This document shows positions 1-8,493 of a DNA stretch of 64,000 bases, piece by piece (positions within the stretch are counted from its first letter, which is position 1; each line of letters opens with the position of its first letter). The notes under the pieces were generated by a model. That model ran no database searches. It had not been told where the DNA came from and saw only the letters and a list, made by a program, of their open reading frames with translations. Both the position numbers and the translations under genes were made by a program. Source of the stretch: an uncultured Methanoregula sp. (lineage in GTDB: Archaea; Halobacteriota; Methanomicrobia; Methanomicrobiales; Methanospirillaceae); the NCBI RefSeq assembly GCF_963678795.1, contig NZ_OY787453.1:1919795-1983794 (forward strand). Reading direction: 5' to 3'.

Positions 1-371
1 AGAGCGCCCCAGGGCAATCCTGTCAATTGCCCGGGCTGCCTGTGCAAAAAGGGTTTTGGGTGAGAGGAGAAGTGGACTGCCCGCATGGGCAGCCGGAAGA
101 GAACTGATCCGGAACAAAACCGTTAATGATTGTTAAGATATTAGCGCTCATCGCGTATCTAATGATGGGAAGATTTGAGGGGAAGATTTCCGTTCTTGAA
201 AGGTTACCGGAAGGCTGCCAGACATAATGAGTGTCCTGCTGCATAATGTTTATCCATCGAGTCCGGATCGATATCCGGTGAAGAGAATTCATCCTTCGTT
301 CTCCCGCCGGCTCCAGTAATACCGGCAGGATGCGGAATGGTCACCATAAGGAGAGAACTGTACAGACGGGA
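1..371. other. Left edge, no assignable gene
   Basis: No gene is called here. An open minus-strand frame over roughly positions 1-120 has coding-like composition (residues such as SPKTLFAQAARAIDRIALG) and runs off the left edge. It has no ATG and a stop just upstream, so it could be the 5' end of a minus-strand gene with a TTG start, or chance. A second minus-strand frame at 23-292 resembles no family I know and is probably spurious. Confidence 0.3.
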
Positions 372-1112
372 TCAGAATACCGGTGTCCCGGTCAATGCAC
401 CCAGCAGGAGAATAATGATCGGCTGGTGCACAAGGTAAATGATGAGCGAATGCCGGCCAAGGAAGGAGAAGAAAATGATAACCGGAACCGGCAGGCTCCG
501 GATACCGAACTGCCGGACCCCCCCCGTGTACAGGCACTCCCCTATACCCATACCTGCAAGGACAACTCCAAGCCACGGAACGAGCGGGGTATAATCAACA
601 CTTGTAAATGTTGCAGGGAAAATTCCCAGCGGGATAAGATATACCGGGCCGTGGATGCCGGCAATACAGAAGCCGGCAAGGATAATCACAAGCCCGATGA
701 GGATATTTTGTTTCCCGAAGCGGAAAAAGAGCGGAGAGAGCATCACCGAGATCCCAATCAGGTGCAGGATCCCGAATACTACAAATCCTTCATGCAGGTA
801 CACGTACGTGGCAAGGGTAACAAGAAGCCCAAGACCGAATATCCCGGCACCGCGGATCAGAAATTTCTTCGTGAGCGCAATACCCGGGAGATTCTGTACA
901 GCCCTGGCGTGGGAGATTACCAGCGAAACACCAACAATCAGGAGAAAGAGCGTCGCAGTCGCAAAGGCAAAATACCGCCAGAATCCTCCCGAGACATCGA
1001 CAGGAGCGATCCGGAAAAAACTGAGATCGAATATCGTGTGGAAGATGATCATCATGAGGATCGCGATACCCCGGGCACAGTCGATCTCCCAGAGCCGCGA
1101 ACCGGTGTTCAT
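372..1112 (-). CDS. DUF1624 / heparan-alpha-glucosaminide N-acetyltransferase-like membrane protein
   Basis: This is a 246-residue polytopic membrane protein with about seven hydrophobic segments. The N-terminus reads R-x-W-E-I-D-x-A-R-G-I-A-I-x-M-M-I-I-F-H, and the E-x-D-x-x-RG...FH pattern is the hallmark of the DUF1624 (HGSNAT catalytic) family, whose eukaryotic member moves acetyl groups from acetyl-CoA across the membrane onto a sugar. The C-terminal GRHSLIIYLVHQP motif is also typical of this and related acyltransferase-3-type proteins. The prokaryotic substrate is unknown; modification of a surface glycan is an inference. The gene stands alone, divergent from the marker-8 gene with about 200 bases between them. 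Confidence 0.8.
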   Translation of the reverse strand: MNTGSRLWEIDCARGIAILMMIIFHTIFDLSFFRIAPVDVSGGFWRYFAFATATLFLLIVGVSLVISHARAVQNLPGIALTKKFLIRGAGIFGLGLLVTLATYVYLHEGFVVFGILHLIGISVMLSPLFFRFGKQNILIGLVIILAGFCIAGIHGPVYLIPLGIFPATFTSVDYTPLVPWLGVVLAGMGIGECLYTGGVRQFGIRSLPVPVIIFFSFLGRHSLIIYLVHQPIIILLLGALTGTPVF

Positions 1113-1315
1113 ACAGAATTATCGTCATGGTCCGAAATATGTGTTTGGAGGTTTTACTGGTATACCGCTTCCCTGCAGTATTCCGGCCATCTGATGCGCA
1201 GCTCAGCTTTGCCAATTGGATCAGATCCGCAATACCAGAGGGCTCTGGCTCCCCGTAACCAATAAACAGAAAATGCAGGAACGGTAATAATTCCGGCAGA
1301 ACGAAGGAGTTAGCA

Positions 1316-2182
1316 ATGGCCAAAAATCCCAAAGCAGACGAACATATCATCGAAGCAATCGGCAGGTGCAGGATAGTCATCCGCGACGGTACCGTTGTTG
1401 AAGTTGGAGAGTCACAGATCCGTGACTGCCCGCTTGCAAAGCGGTTCGCATACCCAATACCGGATATTACAAAAGAGTCGGTAAAAGCCAATATCGAGCA
1501 CCGGATTAAGGCATTCGGCATGTGTACCCCGGACCGTGAAGTACTGGACAACCGGGAATTCGTGGGATTTGGTGCATCGGAGATCCTCAGTTTCGGCCTC
1601 CGTGCCGGCCTGATCGACGCAGTGGTCCTTACCTGCGATGGTGCCGGAACAATTATAGTCACGACGCCGGCTCTCGTCCAGGGGATCGGTGGCCGGATGT
1701 CCGGCCTTGTTTCCACATCACCGTACCCCTCCGTTATGGACCGGATTGAAGGAAGCGGCGGGTATGTCCTTGACCGGGAGAATGCCTCCATAGACCAGCT
1801 GGCCGGTGTGGCCCTTGCCGTTGAGAAAGGATTCCGGAATATCGCCGTCACCGTTGCACTGCCGCGGGATGCACAGGCTATCCGCAGGATACACCCGTCG
1901 GCTGTGATCTTCGGGGTCCATGTCACCGGTCTTTCCGCTGAAGAGGCAGAGATGCTCGTTTCCGCATCGGACCTTGTCACCAGCTGTGCCTCGAAGACCA
2001 TCCGGGAGATTGCCGGGAAAAAAGCACTGGTGCAGGCAGGCATCGCTATCCCCATCTTTGCTATAACGAAACCCGGTAAAGAGTTTATTATCGAGAAGAT
2101 CCGCACCTCTGATGAACCGGTCCTCGTCAAGCCGACAAAACTTCCGGCGCTCGGCGACAAACAACCGGACCCGCTCATCTGA
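1316..2182 (+). CDS. Methanogenesis marker protein 8 (DUF2099)
   Basis: The 288-residue soluble protein matches the DUF2099 family, known as methanogenesis marker protein 8 because it occurs almost only in methanogens. Recognisable features are the N-terminal AIGRCRIVIRDGTVVEVGES, the segment CPLAKRF, and a conserved cysteine-containing C-terminal half (LVTSCASKTIREIAGK) ending in a lysine/proline-rich tail. Its biochemical role is not established; involvement in methyl-CoM reductase biogenesis or activation has been proposed for marker proteins generally. AAGGAG lies about nine bases before the ATG and supports this start. It is monocistronic as far as the sequence shows. Confidence 0.88.
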   Translation: MAKNPKADEHIIEAIGRCRIVIRDGTVVEVGESQIRDCPLAKRFAYPIPDITKESVKANIEHRIKAFGMCTPDREVLDNREFVGFGASEILSFGLRAGLIDAVVLTCDGAGTIIVTTPALVQGIGGRMSGLVSTSPYPSVMDRIEGSGGYVLDRENASIDQLAGVALAVEKGFRNIAVTVALPRDAQAIRRIHPSAVIFGVHVTGLSAEEAEMLVSASDLVTSCASKTIREIAGKKALVQAGIAIPIFAITKPGKEFIIEKIRTSDEPVLVKPTKLPALGDKQPDPLI

Positions 2183-2317
2183 TCTCCGGTTTATCCTTTT
2201 TCTCTCCGAAATTCACCCGGTAGTTTCCAAACCCCATCTCCCATCAGGCAAACACTAATAGGGTCTCGCGGTAATTCCCCATAATGCGGGAACCAATTAG
2301 CCCGCAGGTGATTTTCC

Positions 2318-2695
2318 ATGGCTGATAAAAGTATCAAGGATGCGGAGAAAGCCCTCGGTGGCGGCGTGATGGCAATCGGGAAGGGGGCAAAAGGATTCAA
2401 CCAGGAGTTCATGGAGTTCCTCCAGAAATACCAGGTCATCGGCCTTGCCGTTGCATTCGTGATAGGTGCGGCGGCAACAAAACTTGTCAACTCAACGGTT
2501 TCCGATATCATCATGCCCCTCGTGGGTGTGCTCACACCGGACGGGAACTGGCGCGAAGCGGTCTTTCAGGTAGGGCCGATCAAGTTCCTCCTTGGGGACT
2601 TTATCGGGGCCATCATCGATTTCCTTATCATTGCCCTTGTGATCTTCTTCACCGTGAAATATGTCATGAAAGGAGATGTGTCAAAAAAGATCTGA
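2318..2695 (+). CDS. mscL: Large-conductance mechanosensitive channel MscL
   Basis: The 125-residue protein has the MscL plan: an amphipathic N-terminal region, TM1 at about residues 40-65 (GLAVAFVIGAAATKLVNSTVSDIIMPLVG), a short periplasmic-equivalent loop and TM2 at about 90-113 (GAIIDFLIIALVIFFTVKYV). The V-I-G-A-A motif followed by D-I-I-M-P is diagnostic. The channel opens under membrane tension and releases solutes during hypo-osmotic shock. The N-terminus is some 25 residues longer than in bacterial MscL, with a charged, glycine-rich extension. An MscS-type channel follows 300 bases downstream, giving two osmotic safety valves side by side. Confidence 0.88.
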   Translation: MADKSIKDAEKALGGGVMAIGKGAKGFNQEFMEFLQKYQVIGLAVAFVIGAAATKLVNSTVSDIIMPLVGVLTPDGNWREAVFQVGPIKFLLGDFIGAIIDFLIIALVIFFTVKYVMKGDVSKKI

Positions 2696-2998
2696 ACGTT
2701 ACTTTATCCTTCCTTTTTACAATCATTCACCGGATAATCCGGGTTCCTCAGGGTAAACCGGATTACTGTATTTATGGAATTGCCGGGATGAGGCCCGTTT
2801 AGGCCGGGCGTTCAGTTTTCATTTTTTCAAACCTTTCCTGATTGGGAGGATGTGAATATAACAGGCACGGAAGAGTTCGGTAAAATATCTGGATGAAAAG
2901 GGGGTTTTTCTTTTTTAGTTAACCGGTAATTATCCGGATCGGTCGGGCAAATCGTAAAAAAATAACCTTGATGACACAGTGAAGCATACAATAATGGC
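2696..2998. other. Intergenic stretch between mscL and mscS
   Basis: No gene is visible in these 303 bases. T-rich runs directly after the mscL stop (about 2700-2720) could end transcription. A T/A-rich stretch around 2945-2970 is a plausible promoter region for the MscS gene. Short GC-rich inverted segments around 2735-2815 (GGATAATCC, GGCCCG...CGGGC types) are present but not convincing as an RNA gene. Confidence 0.4.
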
Positions 2999-4003
2999 AT
3001 GGACTCCCCAATAATCGACATACTGCTTTTCATAGCAGCCGGCATCATTGCCGCCATTCTCGTTCATCTCCTTTTTACATTCCTGATAAAGAAGGCCGAG
3101 CAGACAGAAACCAAGATGGATGACCTGATCGTCCACTCACTGGGTGCGCCACTGGTCATGCTGGCATTTTTCGTTCCCCTGTATTATGCAATCCAGAAAG
3201 CCATCACCGTCTACCCGCAATATGCATGGATAGCCGACTCCAATGTCCTCTTTGCAGGGTATATCCTTGTCGGGACCTGGATCATTGCCACGTTCGTTGA
3301 CAAGATCCTCTTAACGTATGGAACTGCCCTTGCCGAGCAGACCGAGACCGATCTGGACGACCGGATCATCGGGATATTGCAGAAAATTGCCAAATACCTT
3401 ATCTGGTTTACCGGGATCCTCTATATTTTTACCCTCTTCAACATCAATATCACACCCCTGATCGCCGGTGCCGGGATCGTTGGTATCGCCATTGCCCTTG
3501 CCGCACAGGACCTCTTCTCCAACTTCTTTGGCGGGGCAGTCATCATCACCGACCAGCCGTTCAAGGTGGGTGACCGCGTCCTCATCAATGACATCCTGGG
3601 AGATATCATTCATATCGGCCCCCGTAGCACACGGATCATAACTCCGGATTCTGACATTGTCACCATCCCGAATAACAAGATCACCACGTCAGTTGTCAGG
3701 AACTTCTCCCTGCCAAGCCCGCAGATCCGGATCCAGGTTCTGGTCTCGGTAGCATACGGGACGGATATTACGGTCGTCAAATCCGTACTCATGCACATCG
3801 CAAAAGATACCCAGACAGAGATGCACGAGCTGGTTGCAGGAGAACCCGAACCTACGGTTTATGTAACCAAGATGGACAAATCAGCAATGACCTTTGAGGT
3901 TACGGTATATGCAAGGGAGTTCACGCACAACAGTATCATCCGGGATCATATCAACACAAAAATCATAGAGGAGTTCCGGAAAGAGAGTATCATCATATCC
4001 TGA
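2999..4003 (+). CDS. MscS-family mechanosensitive ion channel
   Basis: The 334-residue protein has four N-terminal hydrophobic segments (about residues 5-30, 45-65, 80-100, 120-140) and then the MscS core. The pore-lining helix and beta domain are clear: ITPLIAGAGIVGIAIALAAQ, DLFSNFFGGAVIITDQPFKVGDRV and an R-S-T-R-I-x-T-x-D-x-x-x-V-x-I-P-N-N motif near residue 215. The family releases ions and osmolytes under membrane tension. Four segments instead of the three of E. coli MscS are common in archaeal homologues. The ATG at 2999 overlaps an out-of-frame ATG at 2994; no strong ribosome binding site is visible. Confidence 0.88.
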   Translation: MDSPIIDILLFIAAGIIAAILVHLLFTFLIKKAEQTETKMDDLIVHSLGAPLVMLAFFVPLYYAIQKAITVYPQYAWIADSNVLFAGYILVGTWIIATFVDKILLTYGTALAEQTETDLDDRIIGILQKIAKYLIWFTGILYIFTLFNINITPLIAGAGIVGIAIALAAQDLFSNFFGGAVIITDQPFKVGDRVLINDILGDIIHIGPRSTRIITPDSDIVTIPNNKITTSVVRNFSLPSPQIRIQVLVSVAYGTDITVVKSVLMHIAKDTQTEMHELVAGEPEPTVYVTKMDKSAMTFEVTVYAREFTHNSIIRDHINTKIIEEFRKESIIIS

Positions 4004-4149
4004 AAATCAGGCAATACCCTAATACGGTTTTCAGGGCACTGTCCTTCCCAAAAGAACCAATCGTTTTATCCCCCACAAAAGAGAACCAGAAGAATACAAA
4101 ACCAGATTCCCCTCACCAGAAGGTCTGGATTTATGCATCACGAGGTACC

Positions 4150-5673
4150 ATGAAATACGCGATACAACGAGTTCTGGTCTTTGCTGTCATTCTCACGGCA
4201 CTCATACCGGCATCTGCCCTTGCAGTTCCGATAAATGATACAGGTTCCGGTTTCATTGTTGTGACAAACCCTCCGGTTGCAGATTTCTATACCAGTACAC
4301 GATACGGGCCCGGGCCTTTCACAGTCAGTTTTTCTGATAATTCTCTCGGGGCTTTGCCGATGACCTATCGTTGGGATTTCGGGGATAGCACAAGCTCCAG
4401 CCGGCAGAACCCCTCCCATACGTATGCTGCCAGCGGCGAGTATACCGTACGCCTGACCGTGACAAACGAGTACGGGACCAATACAAAAACAGTTCCGGCC
4501 TATATCGGCGTGGGACTGCCTCCTGAAGCGGAATTTAAAGTTACACCGGGTTCCGGGGAGATCCCGCTGATTGTCAGCTTCACGGATGTATCGATAAACC
4601 GGCCCGGGACATGGAACTGGGATTTCGGGGACGGAACAACATCATCCGAACAGAACCCTGTCCATACTTACACCGCACCGGGGTCTTATAGTGTCACGCT
4701 CCGGGTGACCAACCACTTTGGCAGTGACCGTCATACCATATCCGGCGTGATAATCGCCGGAAACCCGGCTCCCGTCCAGCCCCCGGCACCGGTAATACCG
4801 GAGAAGAAGAAACCCGAAGGTCTTGCCGGGCTGATCCAGGAGGCACGGGGTTCAACGGAAAAGAACCTGCCGACAGGCAATTTCATTCCCCCGCAGTTCA
4901 TGGCACTCGCCGCTGTGATCACGAGCATGGGGGTCATCCTCGTCCAGATCCTGATCGCAAACCTGAGCACCCTTTCGCAGATCGGATTCAAGATAGCAAA
5001 ATTCCTGGCAGATCTTGCCGGGGGTCATGCCGTCGAGAAACTGAGCGAAAAAGAGATTGAAGCCCGCAAACTCGCCGTCCGCAAGATGGAGCGGCATTTC
5101 CTCGGGCTTTCTGCAACGGAAGTTCTCGTCATTGAAGCTGCAGTGATCATGGTGGCGCTTGCGTTCATCCTTGCAGACCGTGCCGAACTGACACTTGAAA
5201 CCGTCCTGATCTATATCGCGGTCGGTGCAATTTCTATCGTCCTCCATGATTTTGCCCACCGGTACTTTGCAACAAAACACGGGCATGATGCGGACACGCA
5301 GTTCTGGGGCCTTGGAACGGTCATCATGTTCCTGACGGCATGGCTGTACGGGAATGCATTTGCCCAGTCTTACCGGAACCTTGTCAACCGCGAGACGGAA
5401 GACGAGCCCCGCGAGATGGGGATCGAGATGGTTGCAGGACCGGTCGTCAGTATCATCCTGATGGTAATCTTCCTTCTTATGGTGATGTTCGGGGGGCTCT
5501 GGGCTGTTGCCGGTGGGATCGGTTTTACCATCAACCTCATCACCGCGGTGTACAGTCTGATGCCTATCGAGACGATGGACGGGGGTGCCGTCTGGAGATG
5601 GAACCGGGGCCTGTACCTGGCATTGTTCGTACCGATCATCATTTTTTATTTCTACACGTTCATGCTGGTGTGA
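4150..5673 (+). CDS. PKD-domain protein fused to an M50/site-2-protease-like membrane domain
   Basis: The 507-residue protein starts with a signal peptide (about residues 1-25, ending ASALA). It has two PKD domains (about 43-123 and 126-205, with YRWDFGDS and WNWDFGDGTTS), a proline-rich linker, and a C-terminal membrane region from about residue 245. That region resembles site-2 proteases: VLHDFAHRYFATKHG at residues 364-378 sits where M50 enzymes have HExxH, and a later MDGG (Asp477) sits where they have the second metal ligand. Glu of HExxH is replaced by Asp (HDFAH), so activity is uncertain. PKD domains usually mediate surface contacts outside the cell. GAGGT lies just before the ATG. 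Calling the C-terminus M50-like is inference from these motifs. Confidence 0.72.
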   Translation: MKYAIQRVLVFAVILTALIPASALAVPINDTGSGFIVVTNPPVADFYTSTRYGPGPFTVSFSDNSLGALPMTYRWDFGDSTSSSRQNPSHTYAASGEYTVRLTVTNEYGTNTKTVPAYIGVGLPPEAEFKVTPGSGEIPLIVSFTDVSINRPGTWNWDFGDGTTSSEQNPVHTYTAPGSYSVTLRVTNHFGSDRHTISGVIIAGNPAPVQPPAPVIPEKKKPEGLAGLIQEARGSTEKNLPTGNFIPPQFMALAAVITSMGVILVQILIANLSTLSQIGFKIAKFLADLAGGHAVEKLSEKEIEARKLAVRKMERHFLGLSATEVLVIEAAVIMVALAFILADRAELTLETVLIYIAVGAISIVLHDFAHRYFATKHGHDADTQFWGLGTVIMFLTAWLYGNAFAQSYRNLVNRETEDEPREMGIEMVAGPVVSIILMVIFLLMVMFGGLWAVAGGIGFTINLITAVYSLMPIETMDGGAVWRWNRGLYLALFVPIIIFYFYTFMLV

Positions 5674-5748
5674 GTGGACACGGTATCGGTTTTGAGGTTG
5701 TGCCCGGGAAACCTGGTCATCCCCATATATACCGGAGATACCCGGCCA

Positions 5749-6357
5749 TCACTCGTGCGAAACCGCCCAGAGATAGAGCGAAGCTACCGAACCATACGGA
5801 GAATAACGTTTCCGGTACCGCTCGAACTGCTCCCTCGTAAGAGTGATTCTGTTGTAGAGGTTCATCATCCCCCGCCGGATAGCAAGATCGTTCCAGCTCA
5901 CGACATCCGGCCTCTCCAGCGAGAAGAGGAGGAGCATCTCGGCAGTCCATTTCCCGACACCAGGCAGTGCTGTCAGATGATCGATAATCCCGCTGTCAGA
6001 CATTTCCCCAAACCGGGAAAAATCCATTTCGCCCCGCTTAACGGCAGTGCCAATACCGTGGATATAGCCGGCCTTTCTTAAAGACATCCCGCATTGCCGG
6101 ATCTCTTCGGGAGATACCGATGCCAGAGTCTCTCCGGTTATTGTCCCGAACCGCTCCTGCATCCGGTCCCAGACCGTTGCTGCTGCCTTCGCTGAGATCT
6201 GCTGGGCAACAATGCTGGATACGAGTGCGGTGAATGGATCCGGGGTTACCTCCCGTTCGATCATCCCGATACGGTCAATGGCAAGCCCGAGGATCTTATC
6301 CCGTTTTTTCAGGTAACGTATCTCGGCATCGCCATACTGGAAAATATGTCTGTCCAT
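5749..6357 (-). CDS. DNA-3-methyladenine glycosylase family (HhH-GPD)
   Basis: The 202-residue protein is a helix-hairpin-helix DNA glycosylase. SSIVAQQISAKAAATVWDRM (about 47-66) is the typical AlkA-type motif, the hairpin is ALPGVGKWTAEMLLLFSL (about 130-147), and the catalytic aspartate follows in SWNDLAIRRG. It lacks the four-cysteine iron-sulfur loop of endonuclease III, which favours the alkylbase-removing AlkA branch. The enzyme would excise alkylated bases and start base excision repair. It stands alone on the minus strand between two PKD-protein genes and ends 75 bases from the stop of the upstream one. Confidence 0.87.
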   Translation of the reverse strand: MDRHIFQYGDAEIRYLKKRDKILGLAIDRIGMIEREVTPDPFTALVSSIVAQQISAKAAATVWDRMQERFGTITGETLASVSPEEIRQCGMSLRKAGYIHGIGTAVKRGEMDFSRFGEMSDSGIIDHLTALPGVGKWTAEMLLLFSLERPDVVSWNDLAIRRGMMNLYNRITLTREQFERYRKRYSPYGSVASLYLWAVSHE

Positions 6358-6515
6358 GGTTTGCTTGTCCCGCTTGAGTGAGTGTATATCGGTTTTCCGG
6401 CTACATCAAGAATGCGTGGGGGTATCGGAACGTTTTGAATCCTGTCAATAAAACCTGGGCGTCCATCTCCCCCAAAAGGGTATCAGACCGGTTTTATGTC
6501 CCAAATCGAAAAAGG

Positions 6516-6524
6516 CATAAATAA
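6516..6524 (+). promoter_or_regulatory. Probable TATA box of the five-PKD gene
   Basis: CATAAATAA is preceded by an A-rich stretch resembling a BRE (CGAAAAAGG). Transcription would begin about 25 bases downstream, near 6546, leaving a short leader with a GAGAGG ribosome binding site before the ATG at 6581. Confidence 0.45.
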
Positions 6525-6580
6525 CCATCAGCCTACTGTTCTTTATTCATATATTCCGGATGAAAGAGAGGACTGGTGTG

Positions 6581-8185
6581 ATGAAACGACGGATCTTTAT
6601 GGCAGTATCAATTTCCATTGCCTGTATCGTCGTGCTTCTCATCATGCCGGTTGCTGCAACAACATTACCCGTCGCGGGATTCGTATCGAATGTAACATCA
6701 GGTACCACTCCCCTTAATGTCCAGTTCATGGATGTAACCACGAACTCGCCGACTGAATGGATCTGGTCCTTTGGCGATGGAGATACATCCACTGCACAGA
6801 ACCCCACTCATACATATACGCGTGCCGGAACCTACACCGTCACCCTTGCTGCAACCAATGCCGGGGGCAGCAATACGGTTACGACGGCGGAGTATGTAAC
6901 GGTGACCCGACCGGTTATCGCCCCGGTTGCATATTTCGTATCGAACGTGACATCCGGCACCGAACCGGTTGCGGTCCAGTTCCTGGATACCTCCACAAAT
7001 TCGCCGACATCTGCAGTCTGGGCATTTGGTGATGGCAGTACAGCTGCGGGACCAAGCCCGTCACACACCTACACGAGCGCCGGTGTGTACACGGTAACAC
7101 TCACCGTAACAAATGCAGCTGGCAGTAATACGGTAACCAGGACCGGGTACATCACGGCAGGTGCTCCGGTTACCGATGTCCCGGTCGCATGGTTTGTCTC
7201 CACCATGAACTCCGGGACTGTGCCACAAACCGTCCAGTTCATCGATGCATCCACGAACTTTCCGTACTCATGGGTATGGTTATTTGGCGACGGGGACACA
7301 TCCACTGCACAGAACCCTTTGCACACGTACACCCGGATTGGTACTTATAATGTAACGCTCACTGCGACAAATGCCTGGGGCAATCACACGGTCACACGAG
7401 ACAATTATATCATCGTGAGTTCCTCGATCCCGGTGGCGTCGTTTGTCTCTGCTCCATTATCAGGTACGGCACCACTGGCGGTCCGGTTTACGGATACTTC
7501 CACGAACTCACCAACCTTGTGGGACTGGGTATTTGGAGACGGAAGCGTGTCGGCGATGCAGAACCCGTCACACGTGTACACAATTCCCGGTGTATACACG
7601 GTCTCATTTTCTGCCATAAATGCCGCGGGCAGGGGAACGGTAATCCGGAGTGACTATATCTCGGTATCAGTCCTTCAACCCCCGGTCTCTTCGTTTACTT
7701 CTGACGTACGCGCAGGGATTGTACCACTCACCATCCAGTTCACGGATAGTTCCACCAACACCCCGGATTCGTGGGCATGGTCGTTTGGGGACGGGACCGT
7801 GGCAACGGCGAAGAATCCCTCCCACACGTATATGCGCACCGGTTCTTATACCGTCATACTGACGTCAGCAAATGTCGCCGGTTCCAATACATCTATGATG
7901 AAAGATTACATCACCGTGTCTGAACCGCCCGGGACTGCTGCGGTGACAACGGTTCGGGAAACAGTTTTACCAACCAGTTCAACTACATCGGATGCAGCAG
8001 TCATGGTGACTGCTGCTTCAGTGACACAGGTACCGAATCCCATCCTTTCAGCAATCGATACATTAACCGGTATACCTATGCTGGCTCTGATCCTTGCATT
8101 GCTGTTGATTACGGGGATATTGATCATCTGGTGGATGACGAGATCCCCAAAAAGACCCCGCGGACGAAGTGGCAGGGATCTCTGA
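6581..8185 (+). CDS. Cell-surface protein with five PKD domains and a C-terminal membrane anchor
   Basis: A signal peptide (hydrophobic core ...ISIACIVVLLIMPVAATT) is followed by five PKD domains of about 85 residues each, each with a W-x-F-G-D-G-type motif, N-P-(S/T)-H-x-Y, and an ending like Y-T-V-x-L-x-A-x-N. A threonine/valine-rich linker then leads to one transmembrane segment near the C-terminus (ALILALLLITGILIIWW) with a basic tail, so the array is displayed outside and anchored at its C-terminus. I chose ATG 6581 because GAGAGG lies about nine bases upstream; an in-frame ATG at 6560 would add seven residues. The repeats are similar in DNA as well as protein, suggesting internal duplication. 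Likely role: adhesion or envelope structure (inferred). Confidence 0.85.
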   Translation: MKRRIFMAVSISIACIVVLLIMPVAATTLPVAGFVSNVTSGTTPLNVQFMDVTTNSPTEWIWSFGDGDTSTAQNPTHTYTRAGTYTVTLAATNAGGSNTVTTAEYVTVTRPVIAPVAYFVSNVTSGTEPVAVQFLDTSTNSPTSAVWAFGDGSTAAGPSPSHTYTSAGVYTVTLTVTNAAGSNTVTRTGYITAGAPVTDVPVAWFVSTMNSGTVPQTVQFIDASTNFPYSWVWLFGDGDTSTAQNPLHTYTRIGTYNVTLTATNAWGNHTVTRDNYIIVSSSIPVASFVSAPLSGTAPLAVRFTDTSTNSPTLWDWVFGDGSVSAMQNPSHVYTIPGVYTVSFSAINAAGRGTVIRSDYISVSVLQPPVSSFTSDVRAGIVPLTIQFTDSSTNTPDSWAWSFGDGTVATAKNPSHTYMRTGSYTVILTSANVAGSNTSMMKDYITVSEPPGTAAVTTVRETVLPTSSTTSDAAVMVTAASVTQVPNPILSAIDTLTGIPMLALILALLLITGILIIWWMTRSPKRPRGRSGRDL

Positions 8186-8256
8186 TGCTGCAGCGAGATC
8201 AATTACGTTCTTTTTCCAGAGATAGTGCATGCGGATGACACCCGGTGAACCAAAAA

Positions 8257-8274
8257 CATATGCAACGGCATATG
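8257..8274. repeat. Short perfect inverted repeat after the PKD gene
   Basis: CATATGC and GCATATG are separated by four bases (AACG), forming a 7-bp stem-loop about 70 bases after the PKD stop codon. It may be a 3' end or processing signal for that transcript, but no T-run follows directly. Confidence 0.3.
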
Positions 8275-8353
8275 CTGCCCTTTGCGTTTATGAAAAAAAG
8301 ATTTCTTTGGACATATCCCAGTGATAGCGGAAGGTGCGACACTGATAAAATAG

Positions 8354-8438
8354 TGCGAGGGATGGGATTCGAACCCAAGAACTCCTGCGAGACCAGGCCC
8401 TGAACCTGGCGCCGTTGACCTGGCTTGGCTACCCTCGC
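8354..8438 (-). tRNA. tRNA-Leu (anticodon CAG)
   Basis: Read on the minus strand, the acceptor strands GCGAGGG and CCCTCGC pair perfectly, with discriminator A. The anticodon arm is CCAGG-TTCAGGG-CCTGG, giving anticodon CAG. A long variable arm (class II) and a TTCGAAT T-loop complete the leucine tRNA; the outermost T-stem pair is U-U. CCA is not encoded and must be added. No intron is present. Confidence 0.95.
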
Positions 8439-8458
8439 GCCTGTATAGATTATGCGCC

Positions 8459-8471
8459 GGATTTAATAAAG
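8459..8471 (-). promoter_or_regulatory. Box A (TATA) of tRNA-Leu
   Basis: On the minus strand the sequence reads CTTTATTAAAT, centred about 27 bases upstream of the tRNA 5' end, as expected for an archaeal tRNA promoter. Confidence 0.5.
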
Positions 8472-8493
8472 GTAGGGTAAAATAAGGAGAGGA

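Noticed and set aside
330..1265. A 311-codon plus-strand open frame.
   Set aside because: It lies antisense to the well-supported DUF1624 gene, is full of charged residues without any domain pattern, and exists because the codon bias of the real gene removes stops on the opposite strand.
790..2178. A 462-codon minus-strand open frame.
   Set aside because: It runs opposite to the marker-8 gene and through the intergenic region into the DUF1624 gene; the residues have no family resemblance and the opposite strand has clear homology.
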